Shown in pieces: positions 1 to 11,265 of a stretch of 64,000 nt of DNA (position 1 is its first letter; each line of letters begins with the position of its first letter). A program made the position numbers and the translations under genes. Below the pieces are notes generated by a model, which searched no databases, was not told where the DNA came from, and was given only the letters and a program-made list of their open reading frames with translations. Source of the DNA: Mytilus trossulus (lineage: Eukaryota > Mollusca > Bivalvia > Mytilida > Mytilidae); the NCBI RefSeq assembly GCF_036588685.1, contig NC_086375.1, positions 7,061,916 to 7,125,915 on the forward strand, read 5' to 3'.

Positions 1-1890
1 CTCATACTTGAACATAATCAAGTCTGGCGTCTGAAACTAAATATTAAATTTTGAAACAAATGCCTTTTCAAACTTGATATCTAAAACTTAAGTATGTGAT
101 CTCCTAAGAAGAAAGTCTACAAAAAACCTTATTCAAAGTTTGCCTTCATCTGCAAAATGCGTTCTCCATAACACCATTTTGGTCCCCAAAATACTTATAT
201 TAATAGGCAAAGAACCAGGGATTATCAAGCTAACTAAAATATTACTTCTAGATATCAACTTTAAAAATTATATGTGGTAAATGAATTTACGGTTTCACTT
301 GTAATAGAAAGGTTCATAAAGAGAAACATGGTGCATGAGTTTAAAGTTTCACTAGTACGGTCATTAATAGAAAATTACATAAAATATATAAAACAATATT
401 AATATACACGCGTTGCTTTATTGATTGTTTTAGTATTTTTCAGAATAAACGGACAAAACACAATGCAGTAAAAAAATAACTCTCTTTATGACACTGATTA
501 GTTGATGTGTTTGTAAAGGTAAATTAGTCGCTTAATAAGACTACATACATCCGCAAAAGTTTCAAAAGAAAAAAAAAAAATAATCGATAATTGTTAGTAT
601 TGCTAATTCGTCACACCCTGGTTATTTCATGCCTATTATTGTTTTACGCACTTGTAAGCATTTGTTTAGTCAGTTATGGTCAGTTATTCTGTTACATTGT
701 GTATTATGTACTTCGTGTTTCGATGTTTACGCCGGCTAGTTTCACACTAGTTTAGTAAGTCCCTTAAATTATCATTCAAAGGTTCTTCACACTAGTATAA
801 AGATACTGATACTGTAACAATAAATGTGTTATGAATCAAATCAAATCAAATATATTTTATTGTCAATTAATGACGCCCATTACAGGCGGAATAATCACAA
901 GTTAAATTTGGTACAATGATTACAAAATGATTACAATTATTTGAATACAATTAAATCAATGATTACAACTAAAAGACAAGAAAGACACACTAATGTGTAT
1001 TCATAAAATGTATCATGTTTCAACTTGACAAATACAGTGATCCTAAGAAAATGAATATAGGAAACTAAATTTAAATATTCTGGTTTTTCCCCTGGTGCTT
1101 TCATGATCCTACATTTAGAATGAGAAGCTTTATAAATATCTAAATTTCTAAATTATGCCTCTGTCTTTTTACAGTAAAATATATAAACTCACTAAGTTTC
1201 TAATAGTTGTTTTCGAACAACATTTAAATTATTAATTAAATTGCTTACTTGATTAAAAATGTGACTGTCTTCATTGGACATTAGCCAAATAAATTGTGAT
1301 TGATAGTCTTAATTGTGAAAGTTTTTGTAACTTTTAACTATGTTGGAAATAATGGCAACTCTCTCACTTTCCAAAGGTACAGTATGTGGAAATTCGAATC
1401 AAATAATATATTGATTCAAACATAGATTTAATTAAGAACAGTATGTACATTGTTAGAATAGAATCGTATTTCAGTCACCAAGGTAATAGATGAATAACGC
1501 CTTAATTCACGAAACCTTGATTTATTAAATGTGTATCATTCGATTCGAATGCCATCAAAGCGACCAGAGTCAAATTTCGACGAGTAATGTATCTAGAGCG
1601 TTAACAAATGAACGATCATATTCTGGGTCGAATTTTAATATCCGAACTTTTTTCAAAAATTTCATAAAAAAGGTAAAAAAGTATATCAAAGCCAGTCAAC
1701 GAATCTGCGCTTCACATATTAACAAAAAAAAATATATGATATTTTCTTAATTGTAATTGATTTTCAAAGGTTTGTTCTACGTTACAACAAATTTTAAAAC
1801 TCAATAAATTAAACCCTTTCTGTATTTGAAATAACTTGAAAAATATATTTTGAATTCATGCATACGTTAATATAATTGTTTAAGATGTAC
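1..1890. other. Non-coding stretch, no gene recognised
   Basis: AT-rich sequence with short homopolymer runs. The one ORF above 60 codons (1529-1750, plus) has low-complexity Lys/Ile-rich composition, no domain and no splice context, so I treat it as chance. No further exon of the minus-strand P450 that begins at 2260 could be recognised here, although the rest of that gene should lie in this direction. Confidence 0.6.
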
Positions 1891-2260
1891 CTCCTATTAC
1901 TTTCCGAGCTAATTTGACTCCTGGTATAAAGGTGGGTCTGTCTATGAATTCCTTTCCTCGTTTCTGCAAAACATCTAGCACATGTTTATGACCCTGTACA
2001 ATCACGATCTGGTATGGTCCTAAAAACATTCGAAATATTGGTCCATACTTCCTCGTCATGTCCTCCACAAACTTGGCCCTCTTTGGGGAACTATTAAACT
2101 GACTTACAAGGAGAATATTTCCGAAAATAGGCCATGCTCGTGGTCCTGGGATATCCGATTTTGGACATGTCATCCATAAAACTGTCGCAAGAAATATTAT
2201 CAGAAATATAAATATAGCTGTAAGATCGATTCCTTCTAAATAAGAATAAGCGATATCCAT
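1891..2260 (-). CDS. Cytochrome P450 (CYP2 clan) first coding exon
   Basis: The exon encodes the N-terminal part of a microsomal cytochrome P450, a haem monooxygenase anchored in the endoplasmic reticulum. I start it at the ATG at 2260; the in-frame codons upstream lack another ATG. Residues about 8-30 are a hydrophobic membrane anchor. A proline-rich hinge (IPGPRAWPIFGN) follows, then the helix A/beta-1 region with KYGPIF and a DRP motif. The coding part is 370 nt (123 codons plus one base) and ends at a GT donor just below 1891, so the intron is phase 1. A full P450 is about 500 residues. The haem-binding Cys motif, the I-helix and the ExxR motif are absent from the rest of the window, so this is the first exon of a gene running off the left edge, or an orphan exon. 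The CYP2 clan is inferred from the hinge and the FxDRP-like segment; the exact subfamily cannot be told. Confidence 0.8.
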
Positions 2261-2394
2261 TGAAAATAAGAAGCAGATACGCAAATATAAATAATATACT
2301 GGCAGTGAATACTTATCTAATCTGAATAGTGCCTATGTTATGAATTCAATAATGTTAACGTGCTTAATATTAACCTAGGGAGAAAATTATATGT

Positions 2395-2590
2395 TTGTTA
2401 CACGGTTACACAAAGGATTTACCATGAACTCCGAATCTGGAACGTGCTCAATATTAACCTTTATTTAATGACATGTTTACTTAAGTGTTTTTAACGGCTT
2501 GAACGTGCTAAATATTAACCTGCTTATAAACTTTGGTAGTGGATTGTTCGATATACAAAAGATTTTTAAATATCTCTAAACATACCATGT
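2395..2590 (+). repeat. Diverged direct repeat, copy 1 (partner at 5010-5195)
   Basis: Shares an ordered series of blocks with 5010-5195: a phrase like ggatttaccatgaa/ggatttatcacgaa, then gtgctcaat, and then gtagtggattgttcg followed by caaaagattt. Both copies are in the same orientation, about 2.6 kb apart. This looks like an old duplication, or two copies of an unnamed dispersed repeat, in the intergenic DNA between the P450 and the PPxY gene. Confidence 0.6.
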
Positions 2591-2954
2591 TTTTATCTTC
2601 AATTAAATATGTTTCTACTGTGATACATTTTTGTTCGTGATCGTTCAGATGTAACGATTTTTAAACGGTATTTCTGTCTGAATATCATTACCTGTCAGAC
2701 GACTAGTGGGTTTACTTTTAAAAAAAAAATACAGACAAACGTGTGTATCTGTAAAAGTTTTACGGTCACAGCCTGTCGAAGATAAATAAAATTCAAATGC
2801 GTTTAATGTACATAAGAAAAATAAAAACTGAAACGCGATTTTGCAAAACATTTTGTTTTTGTGCCTACCATGCCTACATAAGGGACGGTGCCAAAATTAT
2901 AAGAAATTGGAAAAAGGTTCGAGAACTCCCATATATATATATATATATATATAT

Positions 2955-3209
2955 ACAACTCGTCTAAACATCAACCCAACAATGTTAGATCTGTAAATTT
3001 GCTTTCGCAAATTTTTGGTTCTTCCCTCGCCGGGATTCGAACCCATGCTACTGTGATATCGTGACACCAAATCGCCTGCACTGCAGCCGTCCCGCTAGAC
3101 CACACGACCACCTGGGCTCTCAAAAAAAGAGCTTTCGGTGGCCATATGTTACCTTTCCACGTCAGTTTTAATCTAGCGGCGTACTACAGTACATGATATA
3201 TAAGGCATG
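2955..3209 (-). mobile_element. tRNA-like SINE, copy 1 (minus)
   Basis: Minus-strand copy of the element seen in plus orientation at 3295-3540. It contains the tRNA-like B box (GGTTCGAATCC) and ends in an (AT)n tract at 2932-2954. Together with copy 2 it forms an inverted repeat of about 250-bp arms separated by about 85 bp. Confidence 0.75.
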
Positions 3210-3294
3210 AAGATGTTATTGTTACAGATCAGCTAAATTATCTATAGTAAAGGATCCTACAAATTAATGTAAGATACAGTCACAGAAAATAATA

Positions 3295-3540
3295 TCATGT
3301 ACTGTAGTACGCCGCTAGATTAAAACTGACGTGGAAAGGTAACATATGGCCACCGAAAGCTCTTTTTTTGAGAGCCCAGGTGGTCGTGTGGTCTAGCGGG
3401 ACGGCTGCAGTGCAGGCGATTTGGTGTCACGATATCACAGTAGCATGGGTTCGAATCCCGGCGAGGGAAGAACCAAAAATTTGCGAAAACAAATTTACAG
3501 ATCCAACATTGTTGGGTTGATGTTTAGACGAGTTGTATAT
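3295..3540 (+). mobile_element. tRNA-like SINE, copy 2 (plus)
   Basis: The element has a 5' unique part, a tRNA-like segment starting near 3374 (GCCCAGGTGGTCGTGTGGTC, an A-box-like stretch with TGGTCTAGCGGG) and a near-perfect RNA polymerase III B box GGTTCGAATCCC at 3448-3459. A 3' tail follows, ending GACGAGTTGTATATA with (TA)n. That order is typical of tRNA-derived SINEs with a microsatellite tail. The tRNA-like part is too long and too diverged between the boxes to be a functional tRNA, so I call a SINE rather than a tRNA gene. Confidence 0.75.
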
Positions 3541-3647
3541 ACATTATGTACACAGCCATGTATCACCATCATTGATGGCGATCCGATGGATACATCTGTT
3601 GTAGGGTTGTCACTGACTCAGACGTACTTATATATATATATATATAT

Positions 3648-3902
3648 ACAACTCGTCTAAACATCAACCCAACAATGTTAGATCTGTAAATTTGCTTTCG
3701 CAAATTTTTGGTTCTTCCCTCGCCGGGATTCGAACCCATGCTACTGTGATATCGTGACACCAAATCGCCTGCACTGCAGCCGTCCCGCTAGACCACACGA
3801 CCACCTGGGCTCTCAAAAAAAGAGCTTTCGGTGGCCATATGTTACCTTTCCACGTCAGTTTTAATCTAGCGGCGTACTACAGTACATGATATATAAGGCA
3901 TG
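3648..3902 (-). mobile_element. tRNA-like SINE, copy 3 (minus)
   Basis: Third copy of the same element, nearly identical to copy 1 and in the same minus orientation, again abutting a (TA)n run (about 3630-3648) and followed by another short (TA)n at 3908-3920. Near-identity suggests recent insertion or local duplication of copy 1 with its flank. Confidence 0.75.
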
Positions 3903-4799
3903 AAGATGTATATATATATATCTTTATTTTGACAAACCTTCGCAATACAATGGTACACAGAATTTACATGTAATAAATAGCACATTTATAAATCACAGTT
4001 AACATAATATGTACACTATAAATTTACAAATACATGTATAAGTTGAATTTAGCCAGGAGAACACACACATGAATTAATATGCCTTATGAATGTACATATA
4101 GCTTTTTTAAATATGATTGTTTTGCCATATTCATCACTTCCTTAAATTTAATTATATTTGGATAATCAATATACTTTTTAGCGATATACTTTTGTCTTTC
4201 TATAGCCATAAATTTACACTTCATTACATAGAGAACTCCCCGGGCCCATTGGTAATATATATACCCAACAGTAATTGATGAATATCAAGCTGTTGTCACT
4301 AAGTGGACTATTTTAAGTGAAAGTCAACTCTATCTTAATTTTATCATTTTCTACGGGACTGCAACAAACTGCTTAGTTAACCCCCATTTTAGATTTTAAT
4401 TTGCTAAAACATTCACTGTATTGCTATGTTGATTTTCCAGGGAAATGCTATACATTTAAATGTTTCTAGGTACATGGGTTTGTATGCATGCAGAGTTAAT
4501 TTTGAGGTGATAGCGCAGCGATTTTAACCAAAGGGTCAAAGAACCATTCAAATTCTTAAATCCATTAACAAGGGTACAAATTATGGGTATATATAAGTCA
4601 AATCATTATCAACACTAAATTAATCCCAAAGCACTTCTAAATCAAAACTCGATAGACTAAACATTAACAAACACATCGTTATAAGGAAATACTTTGCAAA
4701 CTATAAGCACATCTTCATTTTATTAAGTTATAAGATACAATGTAGATATATGCAGTGATATATCATTTATTTTATATCTTCTTTGTAAAGCATATATAA

Positions 4800-4935
4800 A
4801 AAAGAAGATGAGGTATGACTGCCAACGAGACAACTATCCACAAAAGACCAAAATGACACAGACATTAACAACTATATGTTTAGGTCACCGTTCGGCATTC
4901 AACAATGAGCAAAGCCCATACCGCATATTACTCTA
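4800..4935 (-). repeat. Dispersed repeat family B, 3' end fragment
   Basis: Contains the family's end signature (gccaacgagacaac, then a few bases on gaccaaaatgacacagacat) and the block around ggtcaccgttcggc. The reverse complement matches the right half of the longer copies at 10395-10830 and 17575-17995. Shorter end fragments with the same signature lie near 12250, 24480, 27312 and 36440. It is non-coding and of unknown class, possibly a SINE or MITE. Confidence 0.6.
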
Positions 4936-5009
4936 TAAAGCCTATATGAAGCGTATTTAAAAACGTTAACTTTTTTTTTTAATATAAGCTTTTAAAATAT
5001 ATTCGTTAC

Positions 5010-5195
5010 ATTATAGGATTTATCACGAAATCCGGATGTGTAACGAGCTCAGGGTTAACCTTGATTTAAAGACATCCTAGTATGTATTGCTTGTTTTAAC
5101 GACTTGAATGTGCTCAATGTTATCCTGCTTAAGCATTTTTGTAGTGGATTGTTCGTTATGCAAAAGATTTTGAATTGTCTCTTTAAATTATTTTA
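5010..5195 (+). repeat. Diverged direct repeat, copy 2 (partner at 2395-2590)
   Basis: Second copy of the block described at 2395-2590, lying just upstream of the transmembrane exon at 5407. Confidence 0.6.
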
Positions 5196-5406
5196 TGTAT
5201 TTGGTCCGAGACCACAATTATTTCGTAGTGCATTTTTTTTAGAACATATATGAAAATTTTAAAAAATCCATGCGCTTTCTCAATGAAATTTTTAGTGTGT
5301 TGTATTACTTTGGGACAAATTATATCAAAATTATAGAAAAAGTCATCGGCTCTAACTCAAAATATGGACAATTTTATGTTAAGGGCGTCTTGAAATCTTT
5401 TGACAG

Positions 5407-5556
5407 CTTCCGGAGGTATGGCTTCTTTTATATTTGGAATAATTTGTGCCATTTTAGTCGTAATATCAATCTCTATCAACTGTGTATGCGCCTGTATGAA
5501 ACATAGTGGCAGTCGAGGTTCCGTGATGCAACCGAGGACAGTTGTTATGGACAACA
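5407..5556 (+). CDS. Transmembrane exon of small PPxY membrane protein gene
   Basis: The reading frame opens directly after an AG acceptor (tttgacag) with two bases of a split codon. It encodes about 22 hydrophobic residues (FIFGIICAILVVISISI) followed by a Cys-rich juxtamembrane stretch (NCVCACMKH) and a basic Ser/Gly-rich cytoplasmic segment. It ends at a plausible donor (A|gttagt) one base into a codon; reading on gives an immediate TAG. The arrangement of one membrane span, juxtamembrane cysteines and a proline-rich tail matches the CYYR1/Shisa-like class, which is known to have many members in bivalves. The proline-rich PPxY exon at 8438 is probably its end. I did not find the signal or C/Y-rich exons upstream; ATG 5418 could also serve as a start for a protein without them. 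Confidence 0.6.
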
Positions 5557-5675
5557 GTTAGTACCATAACAAGTGTCGTGGTGTGGGAACAGACTAATCC
5601 GATTATTCTTGTTAATTCGCCTTTTCAGAATTTGATGCATTTTGAGTAATATTTTAAAAAGCGTACGATAACATA

Positions 5676-5795
5676 GGTTTATTGCATGAATATTTGGGAA
5701 TATTTTCCCGAGTAAAGTTTTATATTGCACGAGCATGCGAGTGGCAATATATGTTCTACGAGGGACAATATTCCCCGATAATCATGCAATAACCC
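5676..5795. repeat. Imperfect palindrome (foldback element)
   Basis: The left arm begins ggtttattgcatgaat and the right arm ends tcatgcaataaccc. The arms pair imperfectly across about 120 bp, with matching internal blocks (ggaatatt, attgc). This looks like a short foldback/MITE-like element in an intron. Confidence 0.6.
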
Positions 5796-6116
5796 TTTTA
5801 TTGAATAGCAAAATAATATTTGAAAGAAAAAGTTGGTTTAAAATAAGATTTTTTCGTTGATGACGTCATGAATTTTGAGATTTATTGCGACATTAGAATT
5901 CATTGCACGCTAAGTTTTGGCTACTTTCTGTATGAAATATTATATGCTATACAATAAAAAGCCATTACAAATAACAGGTACAGGAATAAGTGTTTGCTTT
6001 ACTAAAGTTTGTACTGTTACAAGTAAAATATCATGGTACCCCGATTCCATGTGGAGCAAGCAGTAAGGTGGATATTTCTTTTTGCGCACAAGTTCAATTT
6101 AATGTCCTCTTTGCAG

Positions 6117-6141
6117 TTCGAGTTTCAACTATGTCGATTTC
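6117..6141 (+). CDS. Possible 25-nt micro-exon bridging 5407 and 8438 exons
   Basis: The 5407-5556 exon ends in phase 1 and the 8438 exon starts in phase 2, so they cannot be joined directly: doing so gives a stop 15 or so codons in. A segment after a good acceptor (ctctttgcag) and before TC|gtaaac is 25 nt long. It takes the phase from 1 to 2 and has no stop, encoding RVSTMSI between two split codons. The phase fit is exact, but a segment this short can fit by chance and its donor is weak. Confidence 0.3.
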
Positions 6142-6741
6142 GTAAACAAAGAACACTGATTTGAAATTTAACTAATAAAGTTTCAAGTTTCGGGTGTAGG
6201 ATCAAAACAATATAGTTACACATACAAAGAAAAAGAAAAAATCTATTTGTATTCGCTACAAAACAGGAAAAATGCGAGGCGAGCCTTGCTTTTCGTTCTG
6301 TTTCTAAAGCTTTTACAAACAATGCATTTACCCATTTCGCTTATGTAATGGTGAAGAAGGTGAAAAGGTTAGAAATGCAATATTTGATTTGGTATGTTTC
6401 ATGTAAGCTCTTTTTTTGTCCCTATATATGGTGTCGTGTACAGAGCACTGCGTATAATAAACTGGGGAGAGGTTGTATAATTCGCAATGATACATCTAAC
6501 GACCAGTGATCATATGACTTAGATGTAGGCAACTATAGGTCACTTCCGGTCTTCAACAGTCTCAGGCAAAAACAAATACAAAACAATACAAATGAGAGAA
6601 AACTTATAAACGAGAAGTAACTTTATAGGGGTAGAAAAGTACTTGCTTGCACCGAGTTTGCCTGTATTTTGCTACATTTGCTGTCGTTAATATTTGATTA
6701 AACTCTTATAATGTTCACTTAATTGTACATTTAATTAAAAT

Positions 6742-7305
6742 AGAATTGAGAATGGAAATGGGGAATGTGTCAAAGAGACAACAACCCGACGAAATAAAAA
6801 AAACAACAGCAGAAGGTCACCAACAGGTCTTCAATGTAGCGAGAAATTCCCGCACCCGGGGGCGTCCTTCAGCTGGCCCCTAAACAAATATATACTAGTT
6901 CAGTGATAATGAACGCCATACTAATTTCCAAATTGTACACAAGAAACTAAAATTAAAATAATACAAGACTACCAAAGGCAAGAGGCTCCTGACTTGGGAC
7001 AGGCGCAAAAATGCGGCGGGGTTAAACATGTTTGTGAGATCTCAACCCTCCCCCTATACCTCTAACCAATGTAGAAAAGTAAACGCATAACAATACGCAC
7101 ATTAAAATTCAGTTCAAGAGAAGTCCGAGTCTGATGTCAGAAGATGTAACCAAAGAAAATAAACAAAATGTCAATAATACATAAATAACAACAGACTACT
7201 AGCAGCTAACTGACATGCCAGCTCCAGACTTCAATTAAACTGACTGAAAGATTATGATTTCATCATATGAACATCAGGCACAATCCTTCATACCATCATA
7301 TAATA
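6742..7305 (-). mobile_element. 5'-truncated copy of retroelement tail (family R)
   Basis: The reverse complement matches the 3' non-coding tail of the reverse-transcriptase element at 13411-15850, in the same order: gcacaatcc/atgaaatcat block, ggagctggcatgtcagtta, agactcggacttctc, agaggtatagggggaggg, gacgcc...gcgggaatttctcgc, and the terminal cccatttccattctcaat. It holds no coding part, so it is a 5'-truncated insertion. Confidence 0.75.
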
Positions 7306-8068
7306 ATTTAATGTAAAAATCTGCTTCGACATCGTCTGTATTATAAACCATGCAATTATATACATTGTAGTACATATACTTGTGTTTTTGTCATGAAAAT
7401 ATCTCATTCAGTTAACATATTAAAGATTAAACTGTAAACACTTGAAAAGGTAATTGATGATAATGCCTTAACTCCTGCTTAGGAAATTTAACTACCCCCC
7501 TTTTTATTTCGAAATACTTTCATCAAAATAATGTTATATATGAGTGAGAAAAAAAAAATTAAAACGAGGGATATATTCAATTAAATATTCGTTGTTTAAG
7601 CATCATCGGTCCCGTAAAACTATTGAGGCATAGAGTAATTATTTCATCGTACAACTTTGATCAATCTTGACAATTTTCCCTCTTTCTGCTTTTTCAAAAT
7701 CTTCTATAATTTTTTATAGATTTATGTAACATTGAAAATCTTGACTTTTTTTTTCTTTCTGCATTTTTGTAAAACAAATACGTAGAAATCTTCAACCGCG
7801 TTGTTTCACTTTCTTTTATATAATAAGTTAGATATAATTTATGTGCGTATGTTTGGCGATTTGATTAATTCAAAACAGCTTAATAATATTAATATTTACT
7901 AATAATCTTCTTTCTTACTATTTATTTGTCTAATACTAATGTCTTTCCTTTATCGAATAAAAAATGTTCAAGGTGTCAACATTACAGCCGATTTCATTGA
8001 GTGTGTAGGCAAAGGTCATATCTTTGGTTAACTTGCTTGCTAGCTAAACCGTGAAGTAATTAGTATGT

Positions 8069-8168
8069 AAGGTAAACTACCCTCCTCTAAGAGTAGAGTA
8101 GTCCGACAGATAACCAATATATGTTTATAGGATTTGACTACTTCGAAAGGAGGGCAGTATAGTACCTT
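8069..8168. repeat. Imperfect inverted repeat
   Basis: Left arm aaggtaaactaccctcct, right arm aggagggcagtatagtacctt. The arms are about 60 bp apart and also share gtagtcc/ggatttgactac blocks. It is foldback-like; no coding content. Confidence 0.55.
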
Positions 8169-8437
8169 TACATTTATTGGAATCGGCTAAAACTGGCTGA
8201 GACTTCTTGTGTAACCTGGACATGACAACGCTTGATTTATAACAAAATGAATACAAAATAAAGCATGTATCTACTACAGTATAAGTGATGATTGATAATA
8301 CTAAAACAACAACAACAAAAAAAAAAAAACGCTAGCATAAGCTTGCATTGAAAAATTTATGAAAAAGGCCATATGGAAAAAAGGTAATACTATGAAGTTA
8401 CTTTTGAAATTGTAAGTATGTAATTTTACTTTTGCAG

Positions 8438-8711
8438 ACAATCTACACCACGCAAACATTTATATGGTTCTCATCAATATTCACAAGTAGTTCATGCGTA
8501 TCGACCAAGTGACTACATGTACATGACACATCCTCCACAACCTCAAGTTCAAAGTAAAGCATATTCACCAACTATAAATACACAAACCAATCATAACTAT
8601 CCATTCACGGTACCATTGTCTAATCCTCCTAGCATACCACCACCACAGCCAGATGAACAACCGCCATCTTACTACGATGCTTTACAGATGGATAGAGAAC
8701 GAAAGTCATGA
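8438..8711 (+). CDS. Terminal proline-rich PPxY exon of small membrane protein
   Basis: It begins after a canonical acceptor (cttttgcag) with one base of a split codon and stays open to the TGA at 8709-8711, about 90 codons. It encodes a Tyr/Pro/Gln-rich cytoplasmic tail: HPPQPQVQ, then PPSIPPPQPDEQPP, then a PPSY core (PPSYYDAL), ending in a charged DRERKS. PPxY motifs bind WW domains, for instance of NEDD4-type ubiquitin ligases; that role is known for the motif and only inferred here. The ATG at 8517 lies inside the exon and is not needed as a start. It is probably the last exon of the gene whose membrane exon is at 5407. No clear AATAAA follows within 150 bp. Confidence 0.65.
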
Positions 8712-9124
8712 TAAATCAACAAACACACATTTTGTACATTTTTGTTTTAAAGCAGGGAGTGACTAGATTTTGTACACATGCATAAAAAAAGTGTCTAACT
8801 ATGATATAGATTGTGTACAAATACGTACTAAAAATCTGGTATCAACAGTGCGATGGTTCGAATTGTCTACACTACAGTACGTGAGATCGGAAGTATAGTG
8901 TTTGCAAATACTTTAATATAATTTGGCAAACTAATTCTAACAGCGGTCATACGATTTTTTGTTGTACCATCCTCTGACTTTCTATTAGTGATTATTAGTT
9001 AGTGTTTTGAAATTAGAAAATAGAAAATAGACATGACAGTAACAGTGACAGCAAGTTGCACATTTTTGTGTGAGGCGCAGCTACACATAACTCATAGAGA
9101 TTCGAATTCAAACAATGTAATACA

Positions 9125-9395
9125 TGTTTATGAACCTGAAGTTCAGTAGTTTACGTTTGAAAATGTGATTCATAAGTGTTTCTCGTTTCTCGTTTTTTTT
9201 TGTAAAGATAAGACCGTTGGTCTGTCTGTTTGGATGGTTTTACACTAGTAATTGTGAGGTCATTTATAGCTTACGGTTCGGTTCGTATGAAGAAGGTGCA
9301 TGACTTTTAATGTTTTACTTTTACAAATTGCGATTTGGATGGATACATGTAGTTGTTTCATTGACACTCATACCATATCTTCCTAATTTATGATA
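9125..9395 (+). repeat. Dispersed repeat family B, diverged copy
   Basis: Shares with 10395-10830 the order gaacctg..ttcagtagtt(g/t)acgttt, tttctcgtttttttt, aagaccgttggt and the end block cattgacactcataccat. More diverged than the copies at 10.4 and 17.6 kb. Confidence 0.5.
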
Positions 9396-9544
9396 TGGAT
9401 ATCAATTTTAAATACACCCCCAAACGTTTTGCGAAAATAATATGAATATCTTACATGATGTACTTTTGTACCTCTTATTTTGTTTTTGGTTGACAATTTT
9501 GGGGTTCCCTTTTCTAAAACATACATTTGGTCTTAAATAGTTTG

Positions 9545-9776
9545 TTAGTCTTGTATTATTTTAATTTTAGTTTCTTGTGTACAATTTGGAAATAAGAATG
9601 GCGTTCATTATCACTGAACTAGTATATATTTGTTAAGGGGCCAGCTGAAGGACGCCTCCGGATGCGGGAATTTCTCGCTACTTTGAAGACCTGTTGGTGA
9701 CCTTCTGCTGTTGTTTTTTTATTTGTTCGGGTTGTTGTCTCTTTGATACATTCCCCATTTCCATTCTCAATTTTAT
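9545..9776 (+). mobile_element. Terminal fragment of retroelement family R
   Basis: Matches the last 230 bp of the element tail (15610-15850), ending cccatttccattctcaat. 5'-truncated. Confidence 0.7.
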
Positions 9777-9884
9777 TTAGCTATTGCTGTATTTGGAGGT
9801 ACACATTTTGTAACCGCAACTCCTCCTACACGAACAATCGTTTAAGAATTCAATGTTTCTTTTTTTAAATTAATTTCTATGATG

Positions 9885-9955
9885 TAAAAGCGTTGACCGA
9901 ACTACGTTTTGTTCCGTCCTTCTTTCTAATAATATGCGCACGGTCAACGCTTTTA
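9885..9955. repeat. Short hairpin, 16-bp arms
   Basis: Left arm taaaagcgttgaccg and right arm cggtcaacgctttta are perfect reverse complements around a 40-bp loop. Further flanking complementarity (atttc/gaaat) suggests a small foldback MITE. Confidence 0.65.
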
Positions 9956-10394
9956 AAACTCCATGAAATTACTTAAAGAAGCATTCAATACTGATACTTG
10001 AAATTAGATTTTTTCGCTATGATCATGGAAGCACGATTACAATCGAGTTTTTCTTTTATTTATTATTGAAACGTGTGTCAACATAAATTTTACAATTCAT
10101 TTTAAAAAATTTAAATGAATGTTGATTTCAGAATGACTCGAGCTTGCTGTTAATCGATCAAAATTACGCATTACATATTAACATACAAAAACACAAGGTC
10201 ATACTTATGACGTCTTTGCACTAAATCCATTGGATCTTGAATGTGTACGGATTGCTAGTGTAGTCTTAGATGCATATTTTTTTTTATTAGTTAATTGTTA
10301 GTGGCTTTGAACTAGCTGTCCGATAACTGCAAGTACTCTCAGATGTGTTCATTGTGTCTTTTTATTGTCGGGATGTACAAGTACCCAGTCACGT

Positions 10395-10830
10395 CCACTT
10401 TTATTTTTGTCCATCTGATGAGTTGAGCCTTTTTCAACTGGTTTTTATAGTTCGTTCTTATGTTGTACTGTTATACCACTGTCCCAGGTTAGGGGAGGGT
10501 TGGGATCCCGCTAACATGTTTAACCCCGTCACATTATGTATGTATGTGCCTGTCCCAAGTCAGGAACCTGTAATTCAGTAGTTGACGTTTGTTTATGTGT
10601 TACATATTTGTTTTTCGTTCATTTTTTTTATGTAAATAAGCCGTTAGCTTTTTTGTTGAATTGTTTAACATTGTCTAACCGGGGCCTTTTATAGCTGACT
10701 ATGCGATATGGGCACTGCTCATTGTCGAAGGCCTTACGGTGACATATAGTTGTTAATGTCTGTGTAATTTTGGTCTCTTGTGGACAGTTATTTCATTGGC
10801 AACCATACCACATCATATTTTACATAATAT
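10395..10830 (+). repeat. Dispersed repeat family B, long copy
   Basis: About 435 bp, matching 17575-17995 nearly throughout: gagccttttt.aactg, tagttcgttctta, ccactgtccca, aggggagggttgggatccc, catgtttaacc, gcctgtcccaagtcagga, ggggccttttat, gaaggcc and the end cattggcaaccataccacatc. It carries no coding capacity. The same right-hand end occurs at 34385-34640 and in inverted fragments elsewhere. Confidence 0.7.
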
Positions 10831-11210
10831 GTTCTTCTGAAGAACTATCTAAATGTTTGTTCTTTTACAAATAGAAGCATTCAATTCTTAAATAAAAATC
10901 TATCAAAATGAAAAGTACATCCATATTGTATACTCGTATAAGTTCTATTTTCAAAATATTTGACAGTAATTGAATCAAATCTATTTAAATCTTAGCCACT
11001 TTTGTAATTTAGATTTTACTTTCATAATTTATGCCAGTGTCAATTGCATATGTATATTTATAAATCTACATCGTATAATATAGAGTATATAATGTAGAAT
11101 TTAAACTTTGATCCTCTCCAGTGATTTTTAAAGATTGCTTTAAGAAATGACGTAGTTTCTTGTCATTTTGAAATACCACATTTGATTTTCAATTCAGTTT
11201 TAGTTTTGAG

Positions 11211-11265
11211 ATGGAATATTATTCAAAGATTTTGTGCTTTCTCTTGGGAATTTTGAATGAAAATG
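11211..11265 (+). CDS. CYYR1-like gene, exon 1 (signal peptide)
   Basis: ATG followed by 18 codons that form a compact signal peptide (MEYYSKILCFLLGIL), ending one base into a codon at a strong donor (AATG|gtaaga). The phase-1 end fits the exon at 18125 exactly, giving a Val codon at the joint. This exon-intron plan (signal exon, C/Y-rich exon, membrane exon, proline-rich tail exon) agrees with CYYR1-like proteins. The ATG follows a TTTTGAG context. The intron that follows is 6.86 kb and contains a retroelement relic. The exon is inferred from signal character and phase fit, not from homology search. Confidence 0.6.

Noticed and set aside
3374..3470. tRNA gene suggested by good A and B boxes
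   Set aside because: The distance between the boxes and the lack of a tRNA cloverleaf, together with three copies sharing non-tRNA flanks and (TA)n tails, mark it as a SINE.
10405..10450. Hammerhead candidate: ctgatgag followed by a gttga/tcaac stem
   Set aside because: After the stem the sequence is TGGT instead of GAAA, and no stem I or cleavage triplet fits; the related copy at 17.58 kb also lacks the core.
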